From Uloborus plumipes (Eukaryota; Arthropoda; Arachnida; Araneae; Uloboridae), in the NCBI GenBank assembly GCA_038373865.1, contig JAXGGA010002188.1:1-64000 (forward strand): a stretch of DNA of 64,000 nucleotides, given 5' to 3'. Numbering within the stretch: the first letter of the stretch is position 1; each line of letters begins with the position of its first letter. The position numbers were made by a program, and so were the translations under genes. The notes under the pieces were generated by a model that saw only the letters and a program-made list of their open reading frames with translations, had not been told where the DNA came from and made no database searches. Below, in pieces: positions 11,240 to 23,514 of the stretch.

Positions 11240-13320
11240 TTAATTGAAGGGATTTTTTTGATTGGAGTAATCAGCGATGAAGTTATTATGGAATGATAGT
11301 GTTTGTTGATTTTGTTTCTCCTTTGGTGTTTACCTGGTTATTTGATGTTTACATATTATGGAAAATCTTCGTCACTTAGGTAGGTTTTGGTTAAGAAATT
11401 TTAATGCAGTTTTGTTTTAAAATTTGTAAGTAGATCTTATACCGATGTTATCAGAAGCATTTAAAAATAAAGCTTAAAACTACATAGATTATGTAAAGAA
11501 AACGTTGTAGGACTTAGTAACCATGCTCTTTAATACCTTAAAAAATTTAAACTATGAGAAAATAATTAAAGGGAACTTTTACATTGAAAATCATCATCGA
11601 TAAAGTAATTATAGAATGATAGAGTTTGTTGATTTTGTTTCTTTTTTGGTGTTTACCTGTGTTCTTTCTGGTTATTTGATGTTTTCATATTATGGAGAAT
11701 CTTCATCACTTATGTAGGTTTTGTTTAATGGAATTTTAATGTATTTTGGTTTTAAAAAAATTGTAGTGGATCTTATGCAGACGTTACCAGAAACATTTTA
11801 AAATACTGCTTAAAACTATGCATATTTCGTAAAGAAATAGTTTAAGAACTTAGAAATCATTCTATTAAGTTTCTTAATCTATTTCAAACGATGAGAAAAA
11901 TAATTAAAGGGATTTTTTAAATCAAAAATGATCGTCGATAAAGTAATTATGGAATGATAGCGTTTGTTGATTTTGTTTCTCCTTCGGTGTTTACCTGTGT
12001 TCTTTCTGGTTATTTGATGTTTTTATATTATGGAGGCTCTTTATCACTTAGGTAGGTTTTATTTAGTGGAATTTTAATGAATTTTTTCTTTACAAATTTT
12101 TTAGTGGATTTTATGCAGATGCTACCAGACACATTTTTAAAATAACGCTTAAAACTAAGTAGATTATGTAAAGTAATAGTTTTAGGACTCAGGAATCGTA
12201 CTAATAAATTTCTTAATATATTTTAAACTACGAAATAATTATTTAAGGGAGGTTTTAAATAAAAAAATATTAGTGATAAAGTAATTACAGAATGATGGAG
12301 TTAATTAATTTTATTTCTCTTTCGGTGTTTATCTATGCTCTTTTTAATCACTTGATGTTTAACATTAAGGATAAACTTCACTACTGAGGTGGGTTTTGTT
12401 TAATAAATTTTTAAGACATTTTTGCGTTAAAATTTTGCAAGTGGATCTTACGCAGAAGTCACCAGTAACAGTTCAAAACAATGACTAAAACTATGTAAAT
12501 GAAGTAAAAAATAGTAGTAAGATTTTGTTATTGTATCGTTTAACATCTTGTTAAACGATACTAAACCTCAACAAAAATAACTAATGAGAATTTCAAAATG
12601 GAAAACGATTAGCCATGAAATAATTATTAAATCATTGAATTTGTTGATTTTACTTCTCTTTCGGTGTTTACCTGTGCTCATACTATACTATACTAAAATG
12701 CAACGTTTCTTGACAAAAACATCGTGACGTCAGCGTTACGTTTGCGTGACGTTAGCCTATGAAAAACGAGCTAGATAAAACGTCACAGCCTACTTGGCGA
12801 ATAAGAGAAGATCGCTGACTGCTTGTGAGCTCTTATTGGCTCCGCCCGTAGTGACGTCAGTGCCAAGTTAACTTGCATTCTAGTATACACTGCAAGCTTT
12901 CTTAACAAAAACATCATGACGTCAGCGTGACGTTTGCGTGACGTTAACCTATGAAAAACGAGCTAGATAAAACGTCACAGCCTACTTGGCGAATTAGAGG
13001 GGATCGCTGAATGCTTGCGAGCTCTTATTGGCTCCGCCCGTAGTGACGTTCAGTGTCAAGTTATGTGGCATTCTAGTATAGTCACTTGAGGTTTATGCCT
13101 TCTGGAGAATCTTCATCAATTTAGTAGTTATGGTTTAATAATTTTAAGTACATTTTTGCGTTAACAGTTAAAAGTGGATTTTACGCAAATGCTACCAGGA
13201 ATATTTTTTTTAAAAATGAGGTTTAAAACTATATAAATAATGTTAAGAAAGTTTTAAGATTTAGTAATCGTACCGTTAATTGCCTCAATAAATTTCATAC
13301 TATGATTTTGTATCAGCAGC
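11240..13320 (+). repeat. Tandem array of about 335 bp units, five copies
   Basis: A landmark phrase (TTGTTGATTTTGTTTCTCC, GGTGTTTACCTG) recurs at about 11306, 11627, 11964, 12298 and 12641. Each is preceded by a diverged 'aattaaagggattt ... gataaagtaattatggaatgatag' and followed by 'ttatggagaatcttcatcactta(g)gtaggtttt'. Spacing is about 320-341 bp. Units differ at many positions, so the array is old. The fifth unit is interrupted at about 12680-13080 by a dimeric MITE and then resumes ('cacttgagg...ctggagaatcttcatc'). Confidence 0.85.
12689..13080. mobile_element. Dimeric MITE with TATACTA-AATGC ends
   Basis: Two units of 199 and 197 bp lie head to tail (12689-12887 and 12884-13080), sharing TATA at the junction. 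Each has imperfect inverted ends, TATACTAAAATGC or TATACACTGCAAGC on the left and GCATTCTAGTATA on the right. Both interiors match closely, with repeated TGACGT strings (GACGTCAGCGT, GCGTGACGTTA, AAAACGTCACAGCC) and CTCTTATTGGCTCCGCCC. The composition is much more GC-rich than the host array. No coding capacity. The CRE-like TGACGTCA-type sites and inverted CCAAT box (ATTGG) are notable. Confidence 0.75.
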
Positions 13321-15768
13321 ACCAAGGCATTATTATTACATTCAGCAGTATTATGCTATTAATTTTGCCGATTGTTCGATTGATTTAACAAAATTGTTCA
13401 TTAGACAATAAAATAAATGCTTAAAATAATAAAATTTGATTAACAATTTTTAACAATTTGATTCACAATTTTATTTACAATATGTTTTGAATAAATGTTT
13501 CAATAAAGCAAATGTACTAAGGTGTATGTAATGAGGTGCTATAGGTGACTGGCAAGTTCAAGATCAATGAATTCATTTCTCTAGTTGAAATTAGTCCCTT
13601 CAAACAGTTTTTAAACTACTTGCTTATTACAATTGACGAGATAGCTTTAAGAAAAGCCATAAAAAATTTAAGAAATAAGACAAATTTTATAAAAATCCAT
13701 ACACAACAAAAAAACTTCTATTCGATTTATTATTCACGAAAATAAAGACTCGTAATGAATGCTTATATTTATTTATTTCACTTAAATCATTTATTTATAA
13801 CTTCTTTAATAATCATATATTCATGTGTCTATGATGTATAATTTGAACATTGTTATAAAATAATATTTTGCAGATCTATTTTACTGTAATTACTGTAAAT
13901 ATCCCCTCCCTTCTGCTCCTTGTCATTTCAGTGTGTTTACTTCGGCTTCAACTTGCTCGTTGGCAATACGTTTGTAAGCCTTATGTAATACTTTAAGGTG
14001 TATGAGGAAATTAAATATTTCTTTTAACAACACAGAACAAGATTAAGAGCAAATGGAAATGAATTCACCGTTTCATTTATTTTCTAATTAAAAAAAAGTT
14101 AAATACCATTAAAATACTATTAAAAATTACTTTTGGGAAAAATAATTTGAAGATAATAACTCTTGTAACGCTGCTAAACAGTTGTGAAGTAATTTCTTTT
14201 ATATAATAACATTCTCATGGGTCGATGCAGAATAAGATTCTACGCATAATGCAGTATTAAAGTGAAAACCGTCATTTTTGAATTGTCCCTAGTTTATCAC
14301 TGAGGTACAGATAATTTATTGACAGATGAAAACAGTTATATTTTCTTAATCAGTAATGTTTAATTTTATGCAAATGAAGCGATCCACTCATTCTTAAAGT
14401 ATGAAAGAAAATCTACGGTATCAATTAACAAAACTTATGCAAGACAACTATCGAACTTTTTGAGATTTTAATATTTTTAGGGTGTAGTTTTTTTTCAGTG
14501 CAAATTTAAGCTCCTTTTCAGTGAATAAGAACTGAAAGATTCTAAAGTACTGATTAATGAAAAAAATCATATTTTCTCAGTCAGTAACTTTAATTTTATG
14601 TAACGGGAACAAACTATTCATTCATAAAGAAGAGCCAGTAAGAGTAAAAATCTGCACTGGAAAATAATAAAACTTATTCAATACAACTATTGAACTTAGT
14701 GCGTTTTTATTATTTTCAGTGTACAGTGGGTTAATTAAATTTAATTTAAGGATAAATCTAGTTGTTGGTAAAAATAAATAAATTTATTCATCAATTTTTG
14801 TTAACAAAATTAAATATTTGCTAGGTAACATTTAACTACCTATGTGTGAATTGTTAAATTACCTAGCTGAAAAAGGTAGAAAAATACTATTGATAGAATG
14901 AGTTAATTCATCAAAAATACTATTTAACGGTTATAGAAATATTTTTCATTGCTTTTCAATCAGTATGCTGAGTATTTCATTTCATATAGTGCTAAACAAA
15001 AATGCCTTTATAGTGCAATTTATTTCGTTTTTCATCAAAGAACAGAAACTTTAACTTAACTTTTGAAAAATATAATTTTTTAGCGAAATAAATAAATACA
15101 TAAATAAAGTAATAGTATAGACTCTAAAAAATTGTTTTTATCGATAAAAAACTTTTTCAAGGTATAAATGATTTATTTAGTACAAAAATTTCTTGAGAAA
15201 AAATGTTTAAAAATCGTCCTAAATTTGTCCTGCATGTTTAATTTAAAGGTTGGCTGGAATTTATAGTGAAGTTTATTAGTTACTTTCGCAGCGAAACAAT
15301 GTGCACTTTTTGGGCAATGAAAAAAAAAAAAGAAAATTTTTTTAAAGGTTACCGAAAAAGAAGAAAGAGAAAAAAAAAGGTTAATGTTGAAAAGAAAAAA
15401 AAAAGAGTAGGGAGTGTGGGGCAAGTAAAACAGCGGGGAAAACTTAAATGGCAAAATATTTTCTCAATTTACATCGCCATCTATCTAGCCATATTTTTAC
15501 AAAAGTCCCTAGACATACAGTTCATTTCTGTCAACAAATGGATAGATTTAGAGATCAACGAAAAAATTGTACAAGTCCTTTTAAAAATTTGATACACTTA
15601 TTGTAATATTTGTGGTTTTTCAAAAATATTTTTTGTTATGACACAATTATAAAATTTTTGTAATTATTTTATCTATTAATTGAGCTCTATTGGCGTCCAG
15701 TGCAATACGTATTTAGTTTATATTAGGCAAATTTTGATTTTAAATGTTCAATGTAATTTCTGAAGTGC
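13321..15768. other. No gene recognised
   Basis: Long AT-rich stretch. Several short phrases recur ('tcagtaatgtttaattttatgcaa' near 14351 and 14581; 'caaaacttatgcaagacaacta' near 14430 and 14670), suggesting an old local duplication of about 240 bp. A purine-rich block at 15320-15440 accounts for the longest open frames; these look like composition effects. Confidence 0.3.
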
Positions 15769-16326
15769 ACGCGGAGCAAAGTGGATGGGGCAAAGTGAAA
15801 TAGTTCATTTCGTTTACTTATGCATTAATTTTTTTAATCAAATTTCTTTTATTAATCAATTTACATTTTTTTACCTATTAATGCACTCATTTAAATCATT
15901 CGTTCACTGATTTTCTTATTCGTTCTCTATTTTATTCACTCGTTTCTTTTTCTCATAAATTAATGAGTTCATTAATTTGTTTATTTATTTGTTCGTTTAT
16001 TTTTCATCAATAAGTCATTTATTCGTTTATTTACACGTCCATTTGATGCAAATTACTGTTAATCATCAAATAGAAAATTTTTCATTGTAAAAACATTGCA
16101 TTTTTCACTTTTCCCCATGTTTTTTTAAGGTAGAAAATTTCTTCCTGTTTTTGAAGGTGAAAAATAACTACCAAAAAGGAAAAATAATATTTCAACGCAA
16201 GTTGCCATGCAAAATGCATGATTCAATCTTTATGTACAATAATTTTCGTAACAAATTTTCAATGCATTCATTTTGAAATAGGTCAGCTATCTTAACTATT
16301 TCATTTTGCCCTACATTCCCCTACGT
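15769..16326. mobile_element. TIR element with GGGGCAAAGTGAAATAG ends
   Basis: The left end reads CGGAGCAAAGTGG then ATGGGGCAAAGTGAAATAG. The right end is its approximate inverse (CTATTTCATTTTGCCC then TACATTCCCCTACG). The interior is a degenerate AATA/TTAT-rich low-complexity tract ('attcgttta', 'tattcactcg'). A related copy in the opposite orientation, with the same low-complexity interior, lies at about 51580-51880. Similar 'ggggcaaagt' phrases occur at 17700 and 18760. Superfamily unknown. Confidence 0.55.
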
Positions 16327-18279
16327 CATTAATAAATAATTTCGTTCTTATTGAATTTGATACAGGAAATATTTTTTAAGCAAAACTTTCTCATTAATAA
16401 ACACTTCTCACATCGAATTTTATGCCAATCAGTTTTTGATCAGTACATTTGAATTTTCATAAATCAATCGAACTTACAGTAAAATTTATTTTCCATCACC
16501 TAGCATAATCTTTTTATGCATTGTTCATTTACTAAAAAAAATATTCTTAGAACTTACTGAAGAAAAAGTTTTTAGTGCTAAAAATAAGATTTTCGTTTGA
16601 ATTGAAAAATATGTATTCAGTGAAAGATATTTTTACTCATTAATTCATTACTGATAAAAAACTAAAATTAATGCTTTTTAATCCTGTATTTTTTGTTTTG
16701 TAATTTTATCATTCTCTAATAAAGAACAAGTGTTTTTTTTACCCATTGATGAAAATATTTTTAAAATTTACCGAGGAAAGCATAGTTTCGTCACGAGAAA
16801 ATTAATTATTTCATAGAAAAATAAAATTTATTGAGGGAAAAATTAATTTGTTTATTAAAAATATTTCCTTCCTTGAAAAAAAAAGTTTTTTAACTTTTCA
16901 TATTTATTCCTGTATCCATTTTTCAAAGTCAGTAGAAATTGTCTGTTCTTTCAGTTAATTATAGCGACAAATGACGTTTTAAGTTGTTGATGCTTAAAAT
17001 TAAAGAGTAAGCTGCTTGTTGTGGTATCGATTTTCGCTCTTAACTCATGTAGCTCCTGACAAGTTGTGCCATCTTTTAGGAAGGAATTAAAATAATTTTT
17101 CCTTTCTATATATATGTTCTAATTTTAGCCCTTTTAGCCTACTTTCCCGTAAAAGTGAAAGGCGAAAAATGTGTGGAGAATGGGTGAGCGCATTGTAACA
17201 ATTTTGCAAATTCCAGAATTAAAAAAATAAAAATAAAATAAAAGTAATTAAAAAAAATCGAAAATTAAAAAAAAAAAAAAAAAGTAAATATTGAAAAATT
17301 AAAAATCAGATGGTAGACCTTTGAGATGGGGAAAATGTGTCTGTCTCTTAATAACTTTCGGGTGAACAGTCCAGCAAACTTTTTTTTGTTCGAAAAACTT
17401 CGGCAAGGACGCCTCATTCCCATATGTCAATTTTTTATTTAAATACTTTTTCGTTCAATTTTTAACATTTCAAAAAAAAAAAAAAAAAAAAAAACTTAAT
17501 ATTAGTGACTTCGGGGAAATTTTAGGCCAATATCGATTTTGAACTTTGTTTCAAGCAAACATTGAAGGAAAAGCTCTTGATGAACATTTTTTTTTATTCT
17601 GCTATATCATCATTTACAAAAGGTTATTATTTCTAACAATTTATCAGTCAAGTTTTTTCTGAAACAGCGAATTAAGTGAACAGTCGCTTGTGTAGAGTGG
17701 GGCAAAGTCAGAGAGTTAAGATAAATTATTTCTTAGCTTTGGGTTTTCGAGGGTTTCAGTATTAGAAAGCGATCAAGATGCAATTTTCGGGCATAAATAG
17801 GGGTCTGAAAATAAATATGCATGCCCCCCAAAATGCATTACTAGCATATATTTTGTCACTAGAAGGAGCGATCATGACTTAAATGACATCGTCTCGATTC
17901 TCTGATGTTCTTTCAATTCGTGGTATCATTGGAAAGAAATAGTTGTTCTTTCTGCGAATTTCAAACCCGAATACCGCGTTGATGTATTGCTCAATATTAT
18001 CTACCGACATCAGCTCAATTCCTTTTTTTAGGTGAGATGGGGGGGGGGGGGGGGAGGTCAAATATTTTGGTGACATCCACCCCCAGCATTAAAATAGTTT
18101 AATGTCTCAGATCTGGAGTACAGCCGTTCCATGAGTCTGTAAATGTTTCTTTTTTAATACGATTATAAGAATGTAAAGAAAACAACTTTAAGAGAAAGCT
18201 CTCACTCAACTAACTATTCTATAATATGTATAGTACTGGGTTTAGCATCTAATTTGTTTCTTCGCAATATTAGCTAATG
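16327..18279. other. No gene recognised; A-runs and one G-run
   Basis: AT-rich sequence with A-runs at 17269-17283 and 17471-17492 and a G-run near 18040-18056. No supported frame. A 'gtggggcaaagtcag' phrase at 17697 may be another relic of the neighbouring TIR family. Confidence 0.3.
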
Positions 18280-18703
18280 CAGTGAACTTTCACTTATGCA
18301 ATGCTTTCAGTGGTCCCGGCTCATTCCATAGTAAAATAATGATAATTTCATTCGTTTATGCGTCGCTCTAAAGTTTAATATTTCACTTATGCGCCGATTT
18401 TTTTCTTACCATGTGCATTTTTTTTTATATTTTTGAATATAAATTGATTGAATATAAATTCATTGAGATTTAGGAATGCTATATTTTTCCCCTTTATGTC
18501 ATATTAGTTACGTTTAGTTACAATAATTGTCTAACAGTCATTGATATCAACCTATTTTGTACAAAACATTCTTATTCATGCAGTCACTAAATTATTTGCC
18601 TTGTTTTAAACTTCTGAATGGGCTTTTTTATTTATGCGTTTTTATCACTTATGTGTCTTTTTCTGTTGGTCCCTTGGGCCGGCGCATAAGTGAGAGTTCA
18701 CTG
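18280..18703. mobile_element. pogo-like MITE, CAGTGAAC ends
   Basis: The element starts CAGTGAACTTTCACTTATGC at 18280. It ends at 18703 with GCATAAGTGAGAGTTCACTG, a 20-bp inverted repeat with one mismatch. The right flank is TA; the left flank is TG, a one-base change from the expected TA duplication. CAGTGAAC ends are typical of pogo/Tigger-type Tc1/mariner relatives. Internal copies of 'cacttatgcgcc' and 'ggtccc' extend the symmetry. No transposase remains. Confidence 0.7.
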
Positions 18704-19522
18704 TAGTAATAAAACATTTTTGCCCTGATTTCTGCTAAAGTGGAGGAACGAGGGGAAAGCGAAATAACCGGACAAAGTGAAATGTGAAATATTTACTGCA
18801 TATTTTTATCGCCACATATCTGGTAGTATTATAACTATGTTGTAACACTTGCAGTCTATTCTGATCAGGAAAAAGTTATCGTTAGCGGTTTTCAGAAAAT
18901 GATATTCGTATTCTCATATTGTATTGTAAGTCGAAAATTATTTTTTGCTATTTTAAAATTATAAATTCTTGTTAATAACATCCTAAATAAGAATTGAGGC
19001 CTACTAGTTTTAAATCTAATTTTTTTCAAAAACAAAAAATGTATTTCAATGCAAGTTTTATCATAAAATACATTATTCTTTCTTTACGTACTGTAATTTT
19101 AAAAATAAATTTCGTATTTGTTCATTTTGAAAAAAAAAGTTATCTTAGTTATTAGAGAGATGCTTGGCAGCAAGTAGTTTTGTCAGTAACGATTCTGGAG
19201 CTGTCATTGGCACTACAAAGGGAATGGGCATCAATGCCTTAACAACTCATTGACAATCACATTCAGAATAAGCAGTCGATGCAAAACCTGCGCAGCATTC
19301 AGAGAAGTTCATATCTTCCACTAAAGGCCGGATGTTTCTTGCTGAGCACCTGCCAGGAGTAGGTTTGAACCTCCCGCCACGTTGAGCTTCATGATACTTT
19401 TTGAATTAAGTTTCCTTTTACACTTTTGATTTCTTTTTCGGGATATGTTACAAGCATTGTCCATGTTCTTGCACTTCGGAGATCCTATGGTATTATTTGC
19501 ATCGATAGGCTTTTATGCTACA
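18704..19522. other. No gene recognised
   Basis: The stretch 19150-19400 is less AT-rich and contains a GGTTCAAACC-like Pol III B-box on the minus strand (near 19361-19370). No properly spaced A-box could be found, so no tRNA or SINE is called. Confidence 0.3.
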
Positions 19523-21174
19523 CTAGCGGTACCCGCACGGCTTTGCCCGTGGTGTAAACTTAAAAATTCATTTGTAAAAAAATGATATAGCAAAAAAAAA
19601 AAAAAACTCTATTTTAGTTATAATTCAACTATAATTCTTTCAAAGAATGATATAAAAATTTGGCATGGACCCCACACTACTTCCTTTTACGTGTAAATTT
19701 CTTAGTAGATGCCTTAAATGCTAAAATAGTGCTTGGAGTGAGCAAGATAACAATTCAAACATTTACATCCCTAGTTTGCCACAAAACAATGCCAAAAAAA
19801 AAAAAAAAGGTTTTACAATGATTAATCTCCTAAATATCGCCGATTTTAACATCATTCAGTGGATTTTTCGCAAAATATCGCCAATAGCGCCAAATTGAAC
19901 CAAAATAAAAAATAATTTTTTTCGCCACATTTGTTGCCAACTTGGCGATATGTCGTCAAATTGGCGTCAAAACTTGGCGACTAAAAGCTTGGCTATATTT
20001 CGCCAAGTGGTCGCGCCAATTCATATCACTTTTGTCTGCATTGAAATTAACACTGATTTACCCCATAAAAGGGGTAAAAACCCCCTTGGGGGAATTCGAA
20101 TGCAACCCCAAAGGGAGGTGCACAAAAATAAGCCAAAAGAGAAAATAAGAACAATTTTGCTGCTCACAGAAATCTTACCAAAGTTTAAAAGAAGAAGAAA
20201 GTTTTCTTTCCTAACTTCAAAAACAAAATAATAGAAATTTCGTGCATTATTCTTCACCATGATAATAAAAACAATAAACATCGACAAACATCAACCAGCA
20301 AATGATAAATTAAAAGCCAAACTCGTTCACTCAAGCCATTTACTGCAATTTATATTGAAATTAAAAAAAAGGAAATAAAATATGTTTTGCCAGACGATAA
20401 ATTTAGAATGGTTTACTATCATGTTGTTTCTTTTTTGACCTCCTTTAGTTAAACAATGTTTCCCTCTTCTACACAACTCGTCAGATCGCCAAAATATCTC
20501 TAAACTCACAAAAATGGTACGCGTCAGTTTCTTCCTTCTCTACCTTTTTTAAAGAAAGGACTCGATTTCTCATTTGATTGACAGGTGCCATCTTATCACG
20601 ATTTTTATTATATTTCATTTGACTAATTTTAATAAGGCTTGGAGTTTGGATTGCTACAAAAACAAATACATTTTTAAAATTATTAATGGAAAAAGAACGA
20701 AACAAATAAACGAAATAAAAACGTAACCATGGTAACAACATTAAAAGTTGATTTCCGTTGATAAAATAATTCATTTCATTAACCATTTTAGAATCGTTTG
20801 GCTTGCTTTACTGAAGATAAGCCTTGAATTCCGGGATTCTAAAAACAATTGTTACAGCTCTCCTGATGATCGTAGAAACTTCGAAAAAACTTCATTTTGT
20901 GCAGAAAATTTCAAGCTTTCGAATGACATAAGACTTGAAAATGTGTATGAAATATTTCTTCCCTATTTTATCGAATTTCCGCTAAGAATTCGAATAGAAA
21001 AAGAACGAAATGGAATTTTCGAAAAATCGCTTCGAGGTGCAAAACTACATGCTACAAACTAATTTTGTGCCAAGTGGCATGAAAATCGACCGAACGGTTT
21101 TGGCGCTACGCGCGTAACAGACAGAAGGACAGAAAGAAAGAGAGACAAACCTTCAGCTTTATTATTAGTAGAGA
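19523..21174 (-). mobile_element. Non-autonomous Helitron
   Basis: Read on the minus strand, the element starts TCTCTACTAATAATAAAGC immediately after an A (21174 inward). It ends ...CACGGGCAAAGCCGTG, then CGGGTACCGCTAG immediately before a T (19523). The 5' TC, the 3' hairpin (CACGG/CCGTG, loop GCAAAG), CTAG about ten bases further on, and insertion between A and T are the Helitron diagnostic set. No Rep/helicase frame is present, so it is non-autonomous. It includes a 465-bp segment (19658-20122) also found at 62771-63230. Three other candidate Helitron ends in this window carry similar 'CGGGTNNNCTAG'-type termini. Confidence 0.8.
19658..20122 (-). repeat. Segment shared with the repeat at 62771-63230
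   Basis: Near-collinear copy of 62771-63230, from 'tggcatggaccccacactac' to 'aggtgcacaa'. It contains interleaved palindromes built on TTGGCGATATGTCGCCAA-type strings. It lies inside the Helitron and is either captured DNA or a nested element. Confidence 0.75.
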
Positions 21175-23179
21175 TTCTACTGAGAAAACAGTCTCGTCCT
21201 TAATTTTTTTCACACCAGTGTATACGTATCAGCTGTTTACTATTTTTATGCATATCGAGTAGAATATCTTTATTTTGCATTTTTGCAGTTATGAACTGTA
21301 TTTCGTTCACGTGAAAGATATATGAGATATAATTAAAGAATTGAGACAGTTGGAAACGTTAATCTTTTTTTTTTTCTTAGACAGAAACAAGGTGGAGCTA
21401 ACAGAGGGAGAATCCGAATTTCAATGGTTAACTTTTCTTTTATTCAGAGAAAATCCCCAAAATTGGCATAGTGGCAAACTTTCTGGGAACATGTTTGTTT
21501 ACTTTCGGTCTATCTTTTTCGTGAACAGAGTTTAGAAATTAATTTTAATTTTATGTTCTCTTTGTTTATTACATAAATGTTATTAGTTATTTGTTTAGAT
21601 TTTTGTTTGTATTTCGTATCAAACGCTTGATATGCCAATGAACATTATTCATGTCAAAGTGTAGCATAATATCAGTCACGAAGTAAAAGAGCACCCTTGT
21701 CATTCATTAAATCAGAATGGATGAAGCTTTCATCAATTTAGAAGTCAATATTCAAAGACTTCTGCACTCTTCTGATGCTGTCATCATTTAATTCAATTAT
21801 AAGATATACAGATAAACATACAAGTTGTTATTCATACAAGTTGTATTCTAGACTAACAAATGCAATTTAATTTTTCTAACCACTACTTGAAAAAAAAAAA
21901 AAAAACTGAAAAAAGTGTTTTTTTTTTTTTTAAATTTATGACATTTTAATAAAAAATATCATTTAAATCTCGAAAAGAATAAATATTGAATTGAATTCAC
22001 TTACACTGCACAATTTGCAATGATGATTAGGAATCCATTTATCTCTTGCAGCCAGGCAGTTTTCGTCTTTTTTCGTTTCTCTGACCTACAGGTGAAAACA
22101 ATACAACTTGTAGCCACGATCGAAGTGTTGTAATATCCAAATGAACTATCACAAAGCCTCTTTACAGTATACGAAACGTTTGCTGAACGATTCAAATATT
22201 GAAGCGAAAATTCAAATGTCCAAAGGACACAAAAATGGTGCTATACAATCACGTGATTGGTGACCTCCAATTAAAATAAAAAACGGCAAGTAGTACATTG
22301 CCCAAAGTGTGCCCCTACTTAGCGTGGCAAAAACAATGCTTTATTTTTTTCAAAATTAGAGGAAACATTAGGGCTACTTTTGAGAAACATTAATTACATA
22401 CATTTTTAATGAGATTTTTACCTTTTTGTTTTCTAGAGAGAGAGAGAAAGAGAGAGAGAGAGAGGGGGGGGGGGAGGAAAAAAAAAGAAAGGAAAAAGGC
22501 GGCTAGACGATTCAAAATAAATCCGAAAATGCAGAGAAAATATCAACAGAGCAAACTTTTGAGTGCTCAAAGAAGTAGCAATAGATATTTAGATATGTTA
22601 GGATAAATTCCATTTTATGATGGCTATGCAGTCTATGAAGAGTTTGTTCTTAGCAATCTTAATTTCAGAGAAAAGATCCTTTTATTCGAAAACGTATTTT
22701 TTGTGAAGGATTCTTTTTAATGATCGCAAATTCGGAAAAGGTATTGGTATGAAGCGTTTAGCTTTGAAACAAGTTCATTCATTTGTGACAATTTTACAAG
22801 AGAGATAAAAACATCTCACTCTCTGCCCATAAAGGTTTTCCAAAAGATAATTTTTTGGTTTGTAAATTTATCTAATTATTTACAGACAAAATTATTTAGA
22901 TTGAGCTGATTTTGAATTATTAGTTTTAAAGCTTTCGTTCAAATTTCCATTAAATGCATTGTGATTTGTTACTTTTATGCCAAGTACTAGCTTGTAACAT
23001 TAAATATGTGAGCTGATTTATTAGAATTAGAGATAAGCAATTTATTAGAATTAGAGATGGCGCGAAAAGCGCAGAAATACCCTCGAAGCTTCCGGTATAT
23101 CCGAAGAAAACAAATCTTAAAAACAAACTCGAACTAACTTGACACTTCGTATGATTGTAGAAAATTTATCAAACTCTAA
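21175..23179. other. No gene recognised; GA microsatellite
   Basis: AT-rich sequence without supported frames. A (GA)n microsatellite followed by a G-run occupies 22435-22474 and produces a spurious Arg/Lys/Glu-rich frame. Two A- or T-runs lie near 21890-21930. Confidence 0.35.
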
Positions 23180-23362
23180 GGGCCCTGCTCACCATTCAGC
23201 CGTTAAAATGCGACCGCCCCCGAAACCGAAAATCCGTGGGGGGGGTTTGCAGGAGATGGTACTAGGGGTACTTTCCATAAGAACGGGCTCAGTATGTAAT
23301 CCATTTTATTGATTTCTGCGAGAATATTATTCTGCTTTACCGTCAATGTGGAAGCAGGGCCC
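23180..23362. mobile_element. Harbinger-type MITE, left of an abutting pair
   Basis: A 183-bp element with GGGCCCTGCT at the left end and AGCAGGGCCC at the right, flanked by TAA on each side (23177-23179 and 23363-23365). GGGCC-type ends with a three-base TAA duplication point to PIF/Harbinger. It contains no frame and is much more GC-rich than its surroundings. Confidence 0.65.
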
Positions 23363-23365
23363 TAA

Positions 23366-23511
23366 GGGCCTCCTGCTCGTCCACACTAAATGGTATATTC
23401 TCTACAACAGTTAAATGGTTAATTTCTATGAGAGCAAGTACCACCGGATTTTCGGTTTCCTAGCCTTCGGTCGCCGATTTCTGCTGAATGTATATGGAAG
23501 CACAGGGCGTC
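23366..23511. mobile_element. Harbinger-type MITE, right of an abutting pair
   Basis: A 146-bp element with GGGCCTCCTGCTCGTCC at the left and GGAAGCACAGGGCGTC at the right, flanked by TAA (23363-23365 shared with its neighbour, and 23512-23514). Its right end is also an inverted match to the far left of the neighbour over about 70 bases, including CCGAAAATCCG. The pair may therefore be one 332-bp element carrying an internal insertion of its own family. Confidence 0.6.
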
Positions 23512-23514
23512 TAA

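Noticed and set aside
15266..15592. 108-codon plus frame rich in Lys/Arg, overlapping a minus frame rich in Phe
   Set aside because: Both come from a purine-rich low-complexity tract (AAAG/GAAA); no domain, no start context and no splice context.
19361..19370. Pol III B-box-like GGTTCAAACC on the minus strand (possible tRNA or SINE)
   Set aside because: No A-box at a suitable distance and no cloverleaf can be drawn; no second copy noticed.
20861..20880. CTGATGA followed by GAAAC, resembling a hammerhead core
   Set aside because: Only five bases separate the two core strings, too few for helix II, and no helix I pairing exists.
22409..22606. Arg/Glu/Lys-rich 65-codon frame
   Set aside because: Produced by a GA microsatellite and G-run.
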